Made by a program: the position numbers and the translations under genes | The notes under the pieces: model-generated | Database searches by the model: none | Told to the model about the DNA's origin: nothing | Seen by the model: the letters and a program-made list of their open reading frames with translations, nothing else | NCBI RefSeq assembly: GCF_965219885.1 | Contig: NZ_CBDCOT010000009.1 | Span: 1,116,001 to 1,180,000, forward strand | Direction of reading: 5' to 3' | Source: Curvivirga sp965219885 | GTDB taxonomy: Bacteria > Pseudomonadota > Alphaproteobacteria > UBA8366 > Aestuariispiraceae | Length of the DNA: 64,000 nt | Shown here: positions 63,719 to 64,000 of the stretch, one piece after another | Numbering within the stretch: position 1 is the stretch's first letter | How the letters are laid out: each line of letters begins with the position of its first letter

Positions 63719-64000
63719 ATGAATATTTCGAAACAGGATTATATCAAAGCTGATCCCGATCATACGCCATCGGTTTGGTTTAGTATCCTTTTGACTGCCT
63801 TAACATCTATGGGTGTTTTGTCGGTGACTTTATATGTGCCTGCTATGCTGGGCATTGCGGATGACTTTCAGGTGGATAAGGTTTCCGTACAGGTTACTTT
63901 ATCTTTATTCTTGTTTGGCTTCGCCTTTGGTCAGCTTGTTTACGGGCCCTTAAGTGATCAGTTCGGCCGTCGTCCCGTTCTTTTATCCGGTTTGGCTTTT
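63719..64000 (+). CDS. Bcr/CflA-family MFS transporter, N-terminal fragment
   Basis: The ATG at 63719 lies 7 bases after the metalloprotease stop and opens a frame that runs off the window after 94 codons. It reads like the start of a drug:H+ antiporter of the Bcr/CflA group: LTALTSMGVLSVTLYVPAM, then LFGFAFGQLVYGPLSDQFG and RRPVLL. Two membrane helices and the typical motif A (GPLSDQFGRRP) are visible. Family members export bicyclomycin or chloramphenicol-type compounds; the actual substrate is unknown. Confidence 0.85.
   Translation, partial: MNISKQDYIKADPDHTPSVWFSILLTALTSMGVLSVTLYVPAMLGIADDFQVDKVSVQVTLSLFLFGFAFGQLVYGPLSDQFGRRPVLLSGLAF

Overview
The window is a dense stretch of an alphaproteobacterial chromosome of fairly low G+C content, with genes on both strands, short gaps and many start-stop overlaps. 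The lineage is inferred from the gene set: Irr (a Fur-family iron regulator found in alphaproteobacteria), aerobic-type cobaltochelatase CobN/CobS/CobT, Coq7, an ELM1-like protein, an NDUFAF5-like methyltransferase, the mdh/sucCD/sucAB block, fabA-fabB-fabI and argJ-mutT. An aerobic, motile or chemotactic, probably marine Rhodospirillales-like organism fits, but no rRNA is present to place it. I saw no tRNA, rRNA, CRISPR array, insertion sequence or prophage gene.

Layout. 1-9.3 kb: end of folC, ppa, a NIT-domain chemoreceptor, an ampG-DUF2937 operon, an alpha/beta hydrolase with a small membrane partner, a PepSY membrane protein behind a small Cys/His protein, and upp. 9.3-15.6 kb: a 1066-residue two-TM protein built on an exact 25-residue repeat, convergent with a two-gene operon of unknown proteins. 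15.6-25 kb: a LysE exporter with a divergent Lrp regulator, then TCA-cycle genes on the minus strand (mdh, sucC-sucD, sucA, sucB), with several hairpins between them; the E3 gene is absent. 25-33 kb: a periplasmic binding protein, DedA/YqaA, dsbB, coq7, mscS, a J-protein, cobS and cobT. 33-44.4 kb: an Lrp regulator, ELM1-like protein, LysR, PpiC, argJ, mutT, a zinc-ribbon membrane protein, a polytopic membrane protein, an NDUFAF5-like methyltransferase, a SIMPL protein, a DsbA/FrnE thioredoxin and a DMT transporter. 44.4-49.6 kb: fabA, fabB, fabI, then a GcvA-like LysR gene divergent from an unusual glyA paralogue. 49.7-64 kb: cobN, a REC-GGDEF protein, rubrerythrin, irr, a class A penicillin-binding protein, an ankyrin protein joined to cobK and cbiD, divergent cobA-cobB-ycgN, a YgjP-like metalloprotease and the start of a Bcr/CflA transporter.

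How the genes fit together. Cobalamin synthesis is spread over three clusters (cobST, cobN, and cobK/cbiD facing cobA/cobB), and I saw no cobalamin riboswitch at any of them. The suc block supplies 2-oxoglutarate dehydrogenase E1/E2 and succinyl-CoA synthetase. fabA-fabB-fabI make unsaturated fatty acids. irr and rubrerythrin form an iron/peroxide pair.

The points most worth following up are the 25-residue-repeat protein and its unknown neighbours, the glyA paralogue with changed active-site residues, an 11-codon upstream ORF that overlaps the TTG start of fabA, and the structured non-coding regions ahead of sucC, cobS and rubrerythrin.
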